Source of the DNA: Pseudoteredinibacter isoporae
Lineage (GTDB): Bacteria > Pseudomonadota > Gammaproteobacteria > Pseudomonadales > Cellvibrionaceae
Length of the DNA: 64,000 nucleotides
Direction of reading: 5' to 3'
NCBI RefSeq assembly: GCF_011602085.1
Contig: NZ_JAAONY010000002.1
Location: 992,001 to 1,056,000 of the forward strand
Part shown: positions 1 through 10,233 of the stretch, piece after piece
How the letters are laid out: every line of letters starts with the position of its first letter
Numbering within the stretch: position 1 is the stretch's first letter
Notes under the pieces: model-generated
Seen by the model: the letters and a program-made list of their open reading frames with translations, nothing else
What the model was told of the DNA's origin: nothing
Database searches by the model: none
Made by a program: the position numbers and the translations under genes

Positions 1-139
1 ATTCAAAACCCAAGGCCAGCATTCGCTCACCGCCAATGCCGGAAAAGCTGGCTTCTGGGTAACGCTGTTGTAAAGCACGCATCAGGTCTGCGCCAAGGAT
101 ATCGCCCGACATTTCCCCTACGACGATGGCAATATGCAT
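1..139 (-). CDS. lpxB: Lipid-A-disaccharide synthase LpxB, N-terminal part only
   Basis: The reverse strand opens with ATG at 139 and reads [20 protein letters not shown], the characteristic LpxB start with its glycine-rich GExSGD nucleotide-sugar motif, and continues off the left edge after about 46 residues. LpxB condenses UDP-2,3-diacylglucosamine with lipid X to form the lipid A disaccharide at the inner membrane. It lies 6 bp downstream of lpxA, as in most gammaproteobacteria, so it is very likely the next gene of the same operon. The rest of the protein cannot be assessed. Confidence 0.93.
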   Translation of the reverse strand, partial: MHIAIVVGEMSGDILGADLMRALQQRYPEASFSGIGGERMLALGFE

Positions 140-145
140 GGGCGC

Positions 146-931
146 CTAGCGAATAATTCCGCGAGTGGATTTTTGCAGGGATTCAATCAGGGCATCAATC
201 TTGTCGCAGCTCTGTTTCAGAACATTGAGCTCTTCCAGGGCTTCATCCACGGTCAAACCACGGCGATACACAAGTTTGTAGGCCTTGTTCACAGCCGCAA
301 TTTCTTCCTTGCTGAAACCTCGGCGACGCAGGCCCTCGGCATTGATGCTGCGAGCACCCGCTGGGGCACCGGCCACCATGACATACGCCGGGACATCTTT
401 ACCAATGGCCGAACCCATTCCCGTAAAGCTGTGAGCACCGATACGACAGAATTGATGAACCAGGGTATAGCCGCCCAGAATTGCCCAATCGTCGACATGA
501 ACATGTCCAGCCAGGCTGGCATTATTGATCAGAATACAGTGATTGCCGACAACTGAATCGTGACCAATATGGGCATAGGCCATAATCAGATTGTCATTGC
601 CGATGCGGGTTTCGCCGCGATCCTGAACGGTACCGCGATGAATCGTAACGCCTTCCCGAATGACATTGTTGTCGCCAATCACCAACGTTGTCGGCTCGCC
701 CTGATATTTCATATCCGGGGTATCTTCACCGATGCTGGAAAACTGATAAATGCGATTGTTGCGACCGATTTTGGTGGGGCCTTTGATAATCACATGGGAA
801 TGAATCACCGTTCCGGCGTCAATACTTACACCGGGACCGACAATCGACCAGGGCCCAATTTCCACATCGTCCGCAATAACGGCGCTGGGATCGATAATGG
901 CCCGGGGATCAATAAGGCTTGCTTCAGTCAA
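146..931 (-). CDS. lpxA: UDP-N-acetylglucosamine acyltransferase LpxA
   Basis: 261 residues, the normal LpxA length. It transfers a 3-hydroxyacyl chain from ACP to UDP-GlcNAc, the first step of lipid A synthesis in the cytoplasm. The N-terminal two thirds is a run of left-handed beta-helix hexapeptide repeats, and the region AHIGHDSVVG places the expected catalytic histidine near residue 124. The start is a TTG preceded by a GAGAGAG ribosome-binding site; no ATG fits the known N-terminus. It lies between fabZ and lpxB in the lpx operon. Confidence 0.97.
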   Translation of the reverse strand: MTEASLIDPRAIIDPSAVIADDVEIGPWSIVGPGVSIDAGTVIHSHVIIKGPTKIGRNNRIYQFSSIGEDTPDMKYQGEPTTLVIGDNNVIREGVTIHRGTVQDRGETRIGNDNLIMAYAHIGHDSVVGNHCILINNASLAGHVHVDDWAILGGYTLVHQFCRIGAHSFTGMGSAIGKDVPAYVMVAGAPAGARSINAEGLRRRGFSKEEIAAVNKAYKLVYRRGLTVDEALEELNVLKQSCDKIDALIESLQKSTRGIIR

Positions 932-959
932 AAAACTCTCTCTCTATTTGTGCTGCCCG

Positions 960-1400
960 TTATTTTACGGGTCTATCTGCACACATTATAGAGGCAGAAG
1001 CTGCTAAAACGCCATCAACACTGGCTTTGCAATCGAACTTCCAGATGCCGCGTTTCTCGGAAACAATTTTGGCTTCCAGTTGCAAACGGTCGCCTGGTAC
1101 CACTTGACGCTTAAAGCGCACTTTGTCGGCACCGGCAAACAGGTAAATAGAGCCATCTGCGGGGGTTTTATCCAAGGTTTTGAAACCCAAAATGCCAGCT
1201 GCCTGGGCCATGGCCTCAACGATCATCACGCCAGGGAAAATCGGCATCTGCGGGAAGTGGCCATTGAACACATCTTCGTTAATGGTGATGTTTTTGTAAG
1301 CCACAATATAATCACCCTCTACCAGCTCGGTAACCCGATCAACCAGTAAAAAAGGGTAGCGATGGGGTAGATACTTTCGTATCTCTTGGATTTCCATCAT
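960..1400 (-). CDS. fabZ: (3R)-hydroxyacyl-ACP dehydratase FabZ
   Basis: 146 residues with the hot-dog fold. The active-site pair is visible as His48 in NGHFP and Glu62 in [10 protein letters not shown]. It dehydrates 3-hydroxyacyl-ACP in fatty acid elongation and so competes with LpxA and LpxD for hydroxyacyl-ACP, which fits its usual position between lpxD and lpxA. An AGGAAGTG ribosome-binding site precedes the ATG. The gap to lpxD is about 100 bp, the largest inside the lpx block, so an internal promoter there is possible. Confidence 0.97.
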   Translation of the reverse strand: MMEIQEIRKYLPHRYPFLLVDRVTELVEGDYIVAYKNITINEDVFNGHFPQMPIFPGVMIVEAMAQAAGILGFKTLDKTPADGSIYLFAGADKVRFKRQVVPGDRLQLEAKIVSEKRGIWKFDCKASVDGVLAASASIMCADRPVK

Positions 1401-1498
1401 GTAATCACTTCCTAAGGTACTCAGCGTAAAAGCGGTGACAGCATCGGCTGTCGGTTTTGCATGCTCAGCGTATTGCCAAAGTATGACAGTTCGAGCGT

Positions 1499-2548
1499 TT
1501 ATTTATCTTTGCCTAACTTCCTGACCGTGCTGGCCAGGCCATCAAGCTGGGAAAATCGTACCGCACTACGGCGCCATTTCTCCGTTGGCATCATCGGCGT
1601 TCCCGATGAATAGGAACCGGCCTTGTTGATGGATTTGGTTACCATGGTCATACCGGTCACATGAACCTTATCGGCCAATTCGATATGTCCAACCAAACCA
1701 ACACCACCGGCCAGGGTGCAATGCTTGCCGATCACGGCGCTGCCGGAAATTCCAACGCAGGCGGCAATGGCACTGTGTTCGCCAATGCGCACATTATGCG
1801 CAATTTGCACCTGATTATCGATCTTTACGCCGTCGCAAATAACGGTATTGTCCAAAGCCCCACGATCAATCGTCGTAGATGCACCGATTTCCACATCATT
1901 ACCGATCAACACACTGCCTAACTGATGAACTTTTAACCAATTCTCACCCGTATGCGCAAATCCAAAACCTTCTGAACCAATCACAGCGTTATTGTGAATT
2001 TCGACTCGATCACCAATGTGCACCGCCGCTTCGATACTGACATTGGAATGAATGCGGCAATCTTTTCCGATATGGACATCCTCGCCAATGAATACGCCAG
2101 CTTCCAAACGCGTATTCGCGGCAATTTCGGCACCGGCCTGCACCACACAATGGGGACCGATCCAGGCACTCTCGTCTACAGTGGCCGATTCACTCACAAC
2201 GGCGGTCACGTGCACGCCCTGCTCCGCATTGGAATCGCGTTTGAATAAACGCGTCAGTACCGCAAAAGCAATATAAGGTTGAGCACAGACCAGTTTAGGG
2301 CCGCTGAAATGTTCGACTTCGTTGGGGTGCAGAATAACGGCTGATGCCCGGGTTTCAGCCAGATACTTACGATAGTTCGGGTTTGCGAGAAAACTCAGCT
2401 GAGCCGACTCAGCCGTTTGCAAGGTCGCCATCGAGGAAATCTCAACGCTGTGATCGGCATCTTGCAGTTCTACGCTCAAGGATTCCGGCAACACCGCCTG
2501 CAACTGCTCAAGCAGCATTTGCAGAGTGAAGGATTGATTGTTGGCCAC
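1499..2548 (-). CDS. lpxD: UDP-3-O-acylglucosamine N-acyltransferase LpxD
   Basis: 349 residues beginning [17 protein letters not shown]. It adds the second 3-hydroxyacyl chain in lipid A synthesis. An N-terminal uridine-binding domain (about 1-105) is followed by hexapeptide repeats and the segment [13 protein letters not shown], which holds the likely catalytic histidine. I choose the GTG at 2548: a strong GGGAGGAG ribosome-binding site lies just upstream, and a longer frame beginning with a GTG at 2566 would place that site inside the coding sequence. It lies between skp and fabZ. Confidence 0.95.
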   Translation of the reverse strand: MANNQSFTLQMLLEQLQAVLPESLSVELQDADHSVEISSMATLQTAESAQLSFLANPNYRKYLAETRASAVILHPNEVEHFSGPKLVCAQPYIAFAVLTRLFKRDSNAEQGVHVTAVVSESATVDESAWIGPHCVVQAGAEIAANTRLEAGVFIGEDVHIGKDCRIHSNVSIEAAVHIGDRVEIHNNAVIGSEGFGFAHTGENWLKVHQLGSVLIGNDVEIGASTTIDRGALDNTVICDGVKIDNQVQIAHNVRIGEHSAIAACVGISGSAVIGKHCTLAGGVGLVGHIELADKVHVTGMTMVTKSINKAGSYSSGTPMMPTEKWRRSAVRFSQLDGLASTVRKLGKDK

Positions 2549-2673
2549 AGGCTCCTCCCTTTCCACTTTTTGAAGGGCTGCACTTTAACAAATCCAGCCG
2601 CTGTTTACGAAAAAAGCCGCATTCAGCCTGAGCTGATGCAGCTTTTTTAAGGGGCCCAGAGGGCGAGAGTGGC

Positions 2674-3186
2674 TTATTTAGCCTTGTTCAGACGATCTGT
2701 AATCTGAGCAGTAATGTCGTAACCGGTATCGGCGTGAATCACCGCTTGCGGCTGCAATACCAAACCGTAACCGCCAGATTTGATGATGTCGTTCGTTACT
2801 GCACGAGCTTTTTCGATGTACTGGTTAATCAGCTTCTGAACAATTTCGTTCTGCTCTTGCTTAAGCTTTTGAGCAACCAACTGCATATCGGCACGCTTGT
2901 ATTCGATGTCCTTGCGCTGCTTGGCCTGACGCTCATTGGACCAGGTCAAACCCTTGGTTTGCAGATCTTCAGCCAGTGCTTTCATTTCAGCGTTCAGAGA
3001 CTCAGCCTGAGCTGTCAACTTGCTGTACTCAGGTGCAGCATTTAAGGCTTTCAGTTCTTTCTTGGCCGCTTCGGTGCTCAGAATGGCACGCTGCAAGTCG
3101 AGAACCGCAATCTTCCCTTGGGCCAGAGTCACGTTTGAAAATAATACGGCTGCGACAAAAGCCAAAGCAATCTTCATGTTTTTCAC
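2674..3186 (-). CDS. skp: Periplasmic chaperone Skp/OmpH
   Basis: 170 residues. A signal peptide (KIALAFVAAVLFSNVTLAQ) is followed by a mature start GKIAVLDLQRAIL and long charged helices (about residues 35-130) typical of the Skp tentacle trimer. It carries unfolded outer-membrane proteins across the periplasm to the BAM complex. The likely start is a GTG at 3186, six bases after GGAGA; the in-frame ATG three codons later is too far from that site. It follows bamA, the standard order. Confidence 0.95.
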   Translation of the reverse strand: MKNMKIALAFVAAVLFSNVTLAQGKIAVLDLQRAILSTEAAKKELKALNAAPEYSKLTAQAESLNAEMKALAEDLQTKGLTWSNERQAKQRKDIEYKRADMQLVAQKLKQEQNEIVQKLINQYIEKARAVTNDIIKSGGYGLVLQPQAVIHADTGYDITAQITDRLNKAK

Positions 3187-3202
3187 TATCTATCTCCAAT
3201 GT

Positions 3203-3269
3203 TTAACCGTAATGGTTAATTAATGCAGCACGGCTGCTGTTGTTATTGACTGGCAAATGCGCAGCCGTG
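3203..3269. repeat. Two inverted repeats between bamA and skp
   Basis: Arms CACGGCTGC (3229-3237) and GCAGCCGTG (3261-3269) pair perfectly over 9 bp with a 23-nt loop, and TTAACC/GGTTAA (3203-3219) forms a second small hairpin beside the skp ribosome-binding site. There is no following U-tract, so these are not clear terminators. A role in mRNA processing or in setting the bamA:skp ratio is inference. Confidence 0.4.
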
Positions 3270-3272
3270 TGA

Positions 3273-5897
3273 TTAAAACTGAGTACCCAGAGAGAACTGG
3301 AAGAATTCAGTTTCATCAAATTCATTTTCCCGAATCGGTTTGGCAATACTGAAAGTCAGCGGACCGAAACCGGAAATCCAGGTAACACCAATACCCACAG
3401 ACGAACTCAGCTTGCTCAAATCAACATCAAAACAGTTCTGCTGAGTTGCGCCACAGTTAAGGTCGAAAACGTTACCGGCATCAATAAAGAACGCGGACTG
3501 CAGAGAACGCTGATCTTTAATAAACGGCAGAGGGAACAGAATCTCAGCACTACCTTCAATCAACACATTACCACCGAAGGGGTTGTTACGGGTGTTGTTG
3601 TTATTGTTCAACTGAGTTGTTGTTAACGTACCGTCTTCATTAGCAACGTATACGAGGTTGCTTACCTCATTGGTATTACGAATGCCGTCGCCATTGGTAT
3701 CTGTCCAGGTCGCGTACTGAGTCTGGTAAACCTGGGCCGGAGTACTCTGTGGACCCAATGTATTACGCTTAAAGCCACGTACTGAACCAAAGCCACCCGC
3801 GTAGAAGTGCTGGAAGAACGGCAATTCAGTGGTGTCGCCGTAAGAATCAGCGTAACCCAGGCGAGTACGCAGACGCAGAGTCAGGCTGTTGGTCAACGGC
3901 TGGAAGTACTGCGCGGTGTAGTTCAACTTGTAGTATTCCAACTCACCGCCTGGCAGTGAAAACTCCAGCGAGAATCTCTGGGACACACCACGGTTGGCCA
4001 GACGACCACGGTTCAAGGTGGACTTTGCCCAATTCACCGACGCCGTCATCAGATTAAACTCGTCACCATTCTCATCGATAAAGCCTTTCGGCGACTGGGC
4101 ATCCAGCAGTGCGGTTGCGTCCAGTAGTCGATCAGAGAAATCGTATTCAACCAGCGGTGCTGTGTTCAGGATTTCCGCAACGGCGGTTGCATCGGCATTG
4201 TTCAGATACTGATCCTGAGCATTGGTGATTCGACGCGGGCTGCCAATAATTTCCTGTACCGCGAATGGGCCGGTATTGATCGAGATGTTCTGATATCCCA
4301 CATTAAAGCCGACACGCTCAATTTCGGAAATCGGATAACCGAAGTTAACGCTGGCGCCGAAGCTGTCGGTAGAGTAACTCGATACGTTCACTCGGGAGTA
4401 GTCACGTGACTGGTAGTAAACATTGAAACCGCGGCTTACACCGTCTGGAGTGAAATATGGGTCAGTGTAGTTAAAGCTGTAGGCCGTCTGGTAGCTACTG
4501 CGGCTGATGTTAAAGCCAACACGCTTACCCGTGCCCAACCAGTTGTCCTGCTGTACGTTTGCACCCAAAACCAGACCGGAACCCTGTGCGTAACCCACAC
4601 TGGCGCCGACACTACCGGAAGGTTGCTCTTCAACGGTGTATTCCACATCAACCAGATCAGCTGAACCGGGAACTTCTTTGGTGTCAACTTTGACTTCCTT
4701 AAAGAAACCCAGACGTTCCAGACGAACTTTGGACTGTTCAATTTTCAGGGAAGACGCCGAGGCACCTTCCATCTGACGCATTTCACGACGCAGAACATTG
4801 TCTGCGGTGGTGGTATTGCCTCGGAAATTAATACGATTCACGTAAGCACGCTTTCCGGGATCAATAAAGAAGGTCACTTTAACTTTGCCGGTCTCTTCAT
4901 CAACCTCCGGGATACCTTTAACTTCGGCGAAGGTGTAACCCTCATTACCCAGACGCTTGGTCATGTATTCTTCTGTAGTGGTCATCAGAACCTGGGAGAA
5001 TTTCTGGCCTTCGCGCATCAACAGCAGCAAACGCATTTCTTCTTCCGGCAGAATCGGATCACCGGCCAGCTCAACATCGCTGACCTCGTAAACATCACCT
5101 TCATTCACGTTGACGGTAATAAATACCGCTTCTTTGTTCGGGCTCAAACTTACCTGAGTGGAATCGATCTCAAACTTCAGGTAACCGCGATCCAGATAGT
5201 GGCTTTCCAATCGCTCGATATCGCCGGACAGCTTTTCTTTGGCATAGCGGTCATCACTGGTGATCCAGGAAAACCAGCCCGTGGTTTTCAATTCAAACAG
5301 ATCGATCAGTTCTTCATCATCAAAGGCGGTGTTGCCCACAATGTTGATATGCTTAATAGAAGCGACGTCACCTTCATCAACGTCGATTTGAAGCTTGACC
5401 TGATTACGTGGCAGATCCACAACCGTAGCTTCAACATCGGCGCTGTAGCGACCCTGAGCCACATACTGGCGTCGCAGCTCCTGGGTCAGACCTTCCAGGG
5501 TTGCACGCTTGAAAATTTGCCCTTCGGCCAGACCATTGTCGTTCAGGCCCTTCATCAGGTCTTCGGTTTTAATGGCCTTGTTACCTTCGATAGCGATCTC
5601 GCTGATCGCCGGACGCTCAATAACGGTCACAACCAGTACATTGCCGTCGCGGCCCATTTGAATGTCTTCGAAGTAACCTGTTTTAAACAGCTCTCGAGTG
5701 GCATTTTGGATAGCCAGACCATCAAGTTCTTCGCCAATCTGAACCGGTAAAGAAGCGAACACAGTACCCGCAGAAACACGCTGCAAGCCTTCCAGGCGAA
5801 TATCATTTACCCGAAATGCCTGGGCAAAGGCCAGAGCAGGTAATAAAGTCAAAATGAGGAAAAGGTCTCTGATACGCTTCATATTATGCTTAATCAT
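3273..5897 (-). CDS. bamA: Outer-membrane protein assembly factor BamA
   Basis: 874 residues, longer than the roughly 800 of well-studied BamA proteins. A signal peptide (LFLILTLLPALAFAQ) is followed by five POTRA domains (about 25-425) and the C-terminal 16-strand barrel with the loop-6 motif SVRGFKRNTLG and a terminal phenylalanine. It inserts beta-barrel proteins into the outer membrane. The extra length includes an insertion in loop 6 with a D-T-N-G-D-G segment and a run of asparagines. Two starts are possible, the ATG at 5897 or one five codons later; neither has a strong ribosome-binding site. It is flanked by rseP and skp. Confidence 0.97.
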   Translation of the reverse strand: MIKHNMKRIRDLFLILTLLPALAFAQAFRVNDIRLEGLQRVSAGTVFASLPVQIGEELDGLAIQNATRELFKTGYFEDIQMGRDGNVLVVTVIERPAISEIAIEGNKAIKTEDLMKGLNDNGLAEGQIFKRATLEGLTQELRRQYVAQGRYSADVEATVVDLPRNQVKLQIDVDEGDVASIKHINIVGNTAFDDEELIDLFELKTTGWFSWITSDDRYAKEKLSGDIERLESHYLDRGYLKFEIDSTQVSLSPNKEAVFITVNVNEGDVYEVSDVELAGDPILPEEEMRLLLLMREGQKFSQVLMTTTEEYMTKRLGNEGYTFAEVKGIPEVDEETGKVKVTFFIDPGKRAYVNRINFRGNTTTADNVLRREMRQMEGASASSLKIEQSKVRLERLGFFKEVKVDTKEVPGSADLVDVEYTVEEQPSGSVGASVGYAQGSGLVLGANVQQDNWLGTGKRVGFNISRSSYQTAYSFNYTDPYFTPDGVSRGFNVYYQSRDYSRVNVSSYSTDSFGASVNFGYPISEIERVGFNVGYQNISINTGPFAVQEIIGSPRRITNAQDQYLNNADATAVAEILNTAPLVEYDFSDRLLDATALLDAQSPKGFIDENGDEFNLMTASVNWAKSTLNRGRLANRGVSQRFSLEFSLPGGELEYYKLNYTAQYFQPLTNSLTLRLRTRLGYADSYGDTTELPFFQHFYAGGFGSVRGFKRNTLGPQSTPAQVYQTQYATWTDTNGDGIRNTNEVSNLVYVANEDGTLTTTQLNNNNNTRNNPFGGNVLIEGSAEILFPLPFIKDQRSLQSAFFIDAGNVFDLNCGATQQNCFDVDLSKLSSSVGIGVTWISGFGPLTFSIAKPIRENEFDETEFFQFSLGTQF

Positions 5898-5986
5898 TAA
5901 TTAGTGTTGAGCCAAGCTCTTGTTATAAAAACCGTGCCTGCCCGGGTTCGGGGCAGCGGGTCGTTTGTACTCGTCGATTTGCGGCT

Positions 5987-7345
5987 TTAGAACAGCCTCA
6001 CCACATCGTTATAGAGCGCTACGGCCATAATGCCGAGCACCATCACCATACCGATCTGGTAACCCCACAACTGCACCCGCTCCGGCAAAGGACTCCCCTT
6101 CACCAACTCGATGACGTAGTAGAGCAGATGGCCACCGTCCAGAACCGGAATCGGCAGCAGGTTCATAACCCCCAGAAACACACTAAGCAAAGCCAACAGA
6201 CTAATATACTGCTGCCAGCCAGCCTTGGCCGAATCGCCCGCCACTTTAGCAATGGTCAGTGGCCCGCTCAAGTTTTTCGTGGATATTTGCCCGACAATCA
6301 ACTTCTTCAAAGAGACAAGTACAAATTTGGATTGTTCCCAAGTTTCATCCACCGCGACCACAAAGGACTGCACAAAGCCATATTCGCGCTTAATAATCAT
6401 TTCCTTGGGCCAAGGTTCTCTGGCGTTGACTGTACCAACTCGCCCAACTCTGCGCCCGTCTTCAAGAGTCACTTCATCTGGCGTGATATAACTTTCTAAC
6501 AGCCTTCCATCGCGCTCATAACTTAAGCTAATAGCCTGATTTGCTCGCCCTTGGATATAGCTGACCCAGAATTCCCAATCGATGATTTTTTCCCCATCAA
6601 CAGCTATAAGCTTGTCACCTTCTTTAAGCCCCGCTTTGGCAGCGGGACCTTCAGGCTGCACTCTATGTAACTCAAGCCGAGTTGGAGGGTAAAATAGAGT
6701 CATACCCAGCCCAGAGACAGGATGGGGATCTGCAGTTCCGCTTAGCCACTTATCAAGCTCTGCTACAGACTCATAGGTCAGATTGGATCCTGGGTACTGC
6801 ACTCGAAAGTGAATCTCACCACTTTCCCCTAATCGACTCAATAACTGCTGGTATAACATCTTTCGCGTTGGAGTGGGCTGTCCATCAACGGCCAAGATAC
6901 GCTGACCCGGCTCAAGTCCAGCTTCCGCTGCAATGCTACCAGGCTCAACCTTACCTACAACGGCGCTAAGCTCGTTGTGCCCCTGCAGGGTCAAAAACCA
7001 GTACAGCAACACGGCCAGAATAAAGTTCGCTAAAGGACCGGCCACAACTACGGCGATACGGCTCAGAACCGGTTTCTGGGTGAAAGCCAGGTGCTTTTCA
7101 TGCTCGGCGACCTCACCTTCCCGCTCATCCAGCATTTTGACGTACCCGCCCAGTGGCAAGGCGGCGACCGCGAATTCGGTACCCTCTTTGTTGCGCCAGC
7201 TGTACAGCACCTTGCCAAAGCCCACTGAAAAGCGGAGCACTTTGATGCCACAACGTCGCGCCACGTAATAGTGGCCGAACTCGTGTATGGTCACCAGAAC
7301 CCCGAGGGCCAGGATAAACCAGAAAATGGTTTGTATAAGACTCAA
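5987..7345 (-). CDS. rseP: RIP metalloprotease RseP (site-2 protease)
   Basis: 452 residues, the usual size. The zinc motif H21-E-F-G-H25 lies in the first membrane helix and the third ligand is in LDGGHLLYY near the C-terminus. Two periplasmic PDZ domains lie between (about 125-195 and 222-290). In the family it performs the second cut of anti-sigma factor RseA during envelope stress and clears signal-peptide remnants. It sits between dxr and bamA, linking isoprenoid and outer-membrane assembly genes as in related genomes. Confidence 0.96.
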   Translation of the reverse strand: MSLIQTIFWFILALGVLVTIHEFGHYYVARRCGIKVLRFSVGFGKVLYSWRNKEGTEFAVAALPLGGYVKMLDEREGEVAEHEKHLAFTQKPVLSRIAVVVAGPLANFILAVLLYWFLTLQGHNELSAVVGKVEPGSIAAEAGLEPGQRILAVDGQPTPTRKMLYQQLLSRLGESGEIHFRVQYPGSNLTYESVAELDKWLSGTADPHPVSGLGMTLFYPPTRLELHRVQPEGPAAKAGLKEGDKLIAVDGEKIIDWEFWVSYIQGRANQAISLSYERDGRLLESYITPDEVTLEDGRRVGRVGTVNAREPWPKEMIIKREYGFVQSFVVAVDETWEQSKFVLVSLKKLIVGQISTKNLSGPLTIAKVAGDSAKAGWQQYISLLALLSVFLGVMNLLPIPVLDGGHLLYYVIELVKGSPLPERVQLWGYQIGMVMVLGIMAVALYNDVVRLF

Positions 7346-7407
7346 GTCATTCTCCTAACTACATCAGGCCACAAGGACCACTTTCAGGCCAACAATGTGC
7401 CGGGCGT

Positions 7408-8586
7408 TTAAGCAGTCGCTGAAATCAATTCATGGGCGATACGACGGGCTTCGGCATCAATCGCCAGAACCGTGTCGATATCCGAAGCGTCGATATTATC
7501 GTGCCTGGCCAGGGCATCGCCATTAATTCGAGCGATATCTGTAAAGGCGATTCGCTCCGCCAAGAAGGCCGCCACCGCTTCCTCATTCGCCGCATTCAAA
7601 CAAGTAGCCGCGCTACCGCCCGCTTTACTGGCTTCAATGGCCAGAGCCAGACAGGGAAAACGCTTAACATCCGGGGCCGCAAAGCTCAGTTCACCCAGGC
7701 GGGTAAAATCCAGGCTTTCCACGCCGGATTCAATGCGTTCGGGCCAAGCCATGGCATGGGCAATCGGGGTCTTCATATCCGGCTGTCCAAGCTGGGCCAG
7801 TACCGAACCGTCGTTATACTGCACCATTGAGTGCACCACACTCTGGGGATGCAGAAGCACCTCTATCTGCTCAGCGGACGCAGAAAACAACCAGCGAGCC
7901 TCAATGTATTCCAGGCCCTTGTTCATCATGGTCGCCGAATCGACGGAGATTTTCTGGCCCATGGACCAGTTCGGGTGAGCGCAGGCTTGGGCCACCGTCA
8001 CCTTGGGCAGATCTTCCAGAGCGGTTTCGCGAAATGGGCCGCCAGAACCGGTCAACAAAATCTTGCGAACCCCGGCCTCGCTCAAACTGCTGGCATTGGC
8101 CGGCAGACATTGGAATATGGCATTGTGCTCACTGTCGATGGGCAGCAAGAGGGCCTGGTGATCTTTGACCGCGTCCATAAACAGGTCGCCCGCCATCACC
8201 AGACTTTCCTTGTTCGCCAGCAGGACTTTGTTGCCCGCTTTTACCGCCGCCAGAGTCGGTAGCAGGCCCGCCGCCCCCACAATGGCCGCCATTACGGTGT
8301 CCGCCTCGGCAGATACCGCCTCCAGCGCTTGCGGGCCTTCCAATACTTCGGTGCACACCCCTTCACCCGCCAGAGCATCACGAAGATTACGAGCGGCATC
8401 AGAGTCGACCAGTACGGCATAGGCTGGCTTATGGATCAGTACCTGCTTGTGCAGAGCCTGCCAGCTTCGGTTGGCACAGAGGGCGTGAATGTGAAAACGG
8501 TCAGGATGGCGAGCAGCAACATCAAGGGTGCTCAGGCCAATGGAGCCTGTGGAGCCCAGAATGGTTAATCGCTCTTGTTTAGACAT
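7408..8586 (-). CDS. dxr: 1-deoxy-D-xylulose 5-phosphate reductoisomerase
   Basis: 392 residues. It makes 2-C-methyl-D-erythritol 4-phosphate in the MEP isoprenoid pathway. The N-terminal NADPH-binding motif [13 protein letters not shown], the KES segment ([12 protein letters not shown]) and the metal-binding DSEH ([12 protein letters not shown]) are all present. Its ATG overlaps the cdsA stop by one base (TAATG), indicating translational coupling. The product feeds UppS two genes upstream in the same operon. Confidence 0.97.
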   Translation of the reverse strand: MSKQERLTILGSTGSIGLSTLDVAARHPDRFHIHALCANRSWQALHKQVLIHKPAYAVLVDSDAARNLRDALAGEGVCTEVLEGPQALEAVSAEADTVMAAIVGAAGLLPTLAAVKAGNKVLLANKESLVMAGDLFMDAVKDHQALLLPIDSEHNAIFQCLPANASSLSEAGVRKILLTGSGGPFRETALEDLPKVTVAQACAHPNWSMGQKISVDSATMMNKGLEYIEARWLFSASAEQIEVLLHPQSVVHSMVQYNDGSVLAQLGQPDMKTPIAHAMAWPERIESGVESLDFTRLGELSFAAPDVKRFPCLALAIEASKAGGSAATCLNAANEEAVAAFLAERIAFTDIARINGDALARHDNIDASDIDTVLAIDAEARRIAHELISATA

Positions 8587-9413
8587 TACAGAGACCAGTC
8601 GCTCAGGCTCATCGCAAGGGCGAATACCGGTGCGGCAGCCGTCAGGCTATCCACTCGATCCAGAACACCACCATGACCCGGCAAGAGACGAGAGCTGTCT
8701 TTGATGCCGCGTTGGCGCTTGACCATGCTTTCCAGCAGATCACCCAGCACAGAAGCCAAACCAGCAGGAATAATAATCGCCAGGGTCGCCAGCATGGACA
8801 CCTCAGCCAGAAGGGCGATGGCAACAGCCAGTAAGACACAGCTGAACATTCCGCCCCAGAAACCTTCCCAGGATTTGCCTGGGCTAACCGCAGGCGCCAA
8901 TTTGTGCTTGCCCAAGGCCTTGCCCGAAAAGTAGGCGCCGATATCGGCACAGGCGACGATCAGAACCACAATAAGAATTAACCAGGCGCCAGAGCTCTGG
9001 GCGCGTAAATAGGAAAAAGCCAACCAGGTGGGAATCAGCACCGCCATCCCCATGATGGCTTTAAACCAACGGCTGCCCCACAACATGGCACTGCCCGGAT
9101 AGGACTGTACCCACAGCAAAGCAATCGCCCACCACAGGCAGCCTGCCATCAAAATGGCTTTTGACACATCGGCATTGGTGCCGTCGAAGTTATGGGTAAC
9201 ATAGGCCGAAAGGGCCAAAACAGAAGCAATCAGGATAACGTAGGCGGTGCGTTGCCAAATTTTGGAAAGCCCGGAGAGGTTAGCCCACTCCCAGGCCGCA
9301 ATCAGAACAACCGTCGCAATAAATGCGGAAAACAGGGGCAGCGGCAGCTTGAATAGAGCCGCCAGGAACACTACAGCGAGAATAATAGCTGTGATGACAC
9401 GTTGTTTAAGCAC
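8586..9413 (-). CDS. cdsA: Phosphatidate cytidylyltransferase CdsA
   Basis: 275 residues with about eight hydrophobic segments and the CDP-diglyceride synthetase signature near the C-terminus ([19 protein letters not shown], about residues 240-258). It converts phosphatidate and CTP to CDP-diacylglycerol at the inner membrane. It is downstream of uppS and translationally coupled to dxr. Confidence 0.96.
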   Translation of the reverse strand: MLKQRVITAIILAVVFLAALFKLPLPLFSAFIATVVLIAAWEWANLSGLSKIWQRTAYVILIASVLALSAYVTHNFDGTNADVSKAILMAGCLWWAIALLWVQSYPGSAMLWGSRWFKAIMGMAVLIPTWLAFSYLRAQSSGAWLILIVVLIVACADIGAYFSGKALGKHKLAPAVSPGKSWEGFWGGMFSCVLLAVAIALLAEVSMLATLAIIIPAGLASVLGDLLESMVKRQRGIKDSSRLLPGHGGVLDRVDSLTAAAPVFALAMSLSDWSL

Positions 9414-9475
9414 TTGGCCCCCAATAGTTTTATCAACCCTTTCGCCGGGCGATTTTTATTATCCAGTTCCGTCGA

Positions 9476-10219
9476 TCAGGCTTGTTCAGCCAAAATCTGT
9501 TCGGAGGTTTTACCAAAGCGACGCTGACGCCGGTAGAAATCACTCACCGCCGCATCAATCTGTTCCGGGCCGAAATCCGGCCACAAGCAATCGCTAAAAT
9601 ACAGTTCCGAGTATGAACATTGCCACAGCAGGAAATTACTGATCCGAACCTCTCCACCGGTTCGAATCAACAGATCCAGCTCGGGTAAATCTGCCAGACA
9701 GGTGTGCTTGTGCAAACTGTCTTCGTCCACCTCATCCGGGGAAATTTCACCGGCCTTTACTTGCTCAGCCAATTTTTGGCTGGCCTGCGCGATGTCCCAA
9801 CGACCACCATAGTCGGCAGCAATAACCAGAGTTGCCTCACCCTCACTGGCAATGGATTCCGCTTCAGCGATGGCGTCCTGCAACTTGGGGCTGAAACGGT
9901 CGCGTCGTCCGATAACCCGCAAGGCCACATTTTCATCGCGCAGTTTGCGAGCCTCACGCCGGAGGTAGGAATAAAATAAACTCATCAGCGCCTCTACCTC
10001 TTTGGGCGGGCGGCGCCAGTTTTCGCTGCTGAAGGCAAACAAGGTCAGAACTTCAACCTTGTGCTCGCGACAGGCCTTGAGCACGGCACGAATTTTTTCT
10101 ACGCCGGCTTTGTGGCCCGAGCCACCGCCCAGACCACGCTGTTTGGCCCAGCGATTGTTCCCATCCATGATGATGCCGATATGACGGGGCGACGTTTCCG
10201 GCGCAGTTTGCTCACTCAA
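9476..10219 (-). CDS. uppS: Undecaprenyl diphosphate synthase (cis-prenyltransferase)
   Basis: 247 residues. The N-terminal IGIIMDGNNRWAKQRG carries the catalytic aspartate, and the SSENWRRP and RTGGEVRISNFLLWQ motifs are also present. It makes the C55 lipid carrier used for peptidoglycan and O-antigen. The start is TTG (TTGAGTGAGC) at 10219, 14 bp after frr; no nearby ATG preserves the conserved N-terminus. Confidence 0.97.
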   Translation of the reverse strand: MSEQTAPETSPRHIGIIMDGNNRWAKQRGLGGGSGHKAGVEKIRAVLKACREHKVEVLTLFAFSSENWRRPPKEVEALMSLFYSYLRREARKLRDENVALRVIGRRDRFSPKLQDAIAEAESIASEGEATLVIAADYGGRWDIAQASQKLAEQVKAGEISPDEVDEDSLHKHTCLADLPELDLLIRTGGEVRISNFLLWQCSYSELYFSDCLWPDFGPEQIDAAVSDFYRRQRRFGKTSEQILAEQA

Positions 10220-10233
10220 CAGCTTTAGCCCTA

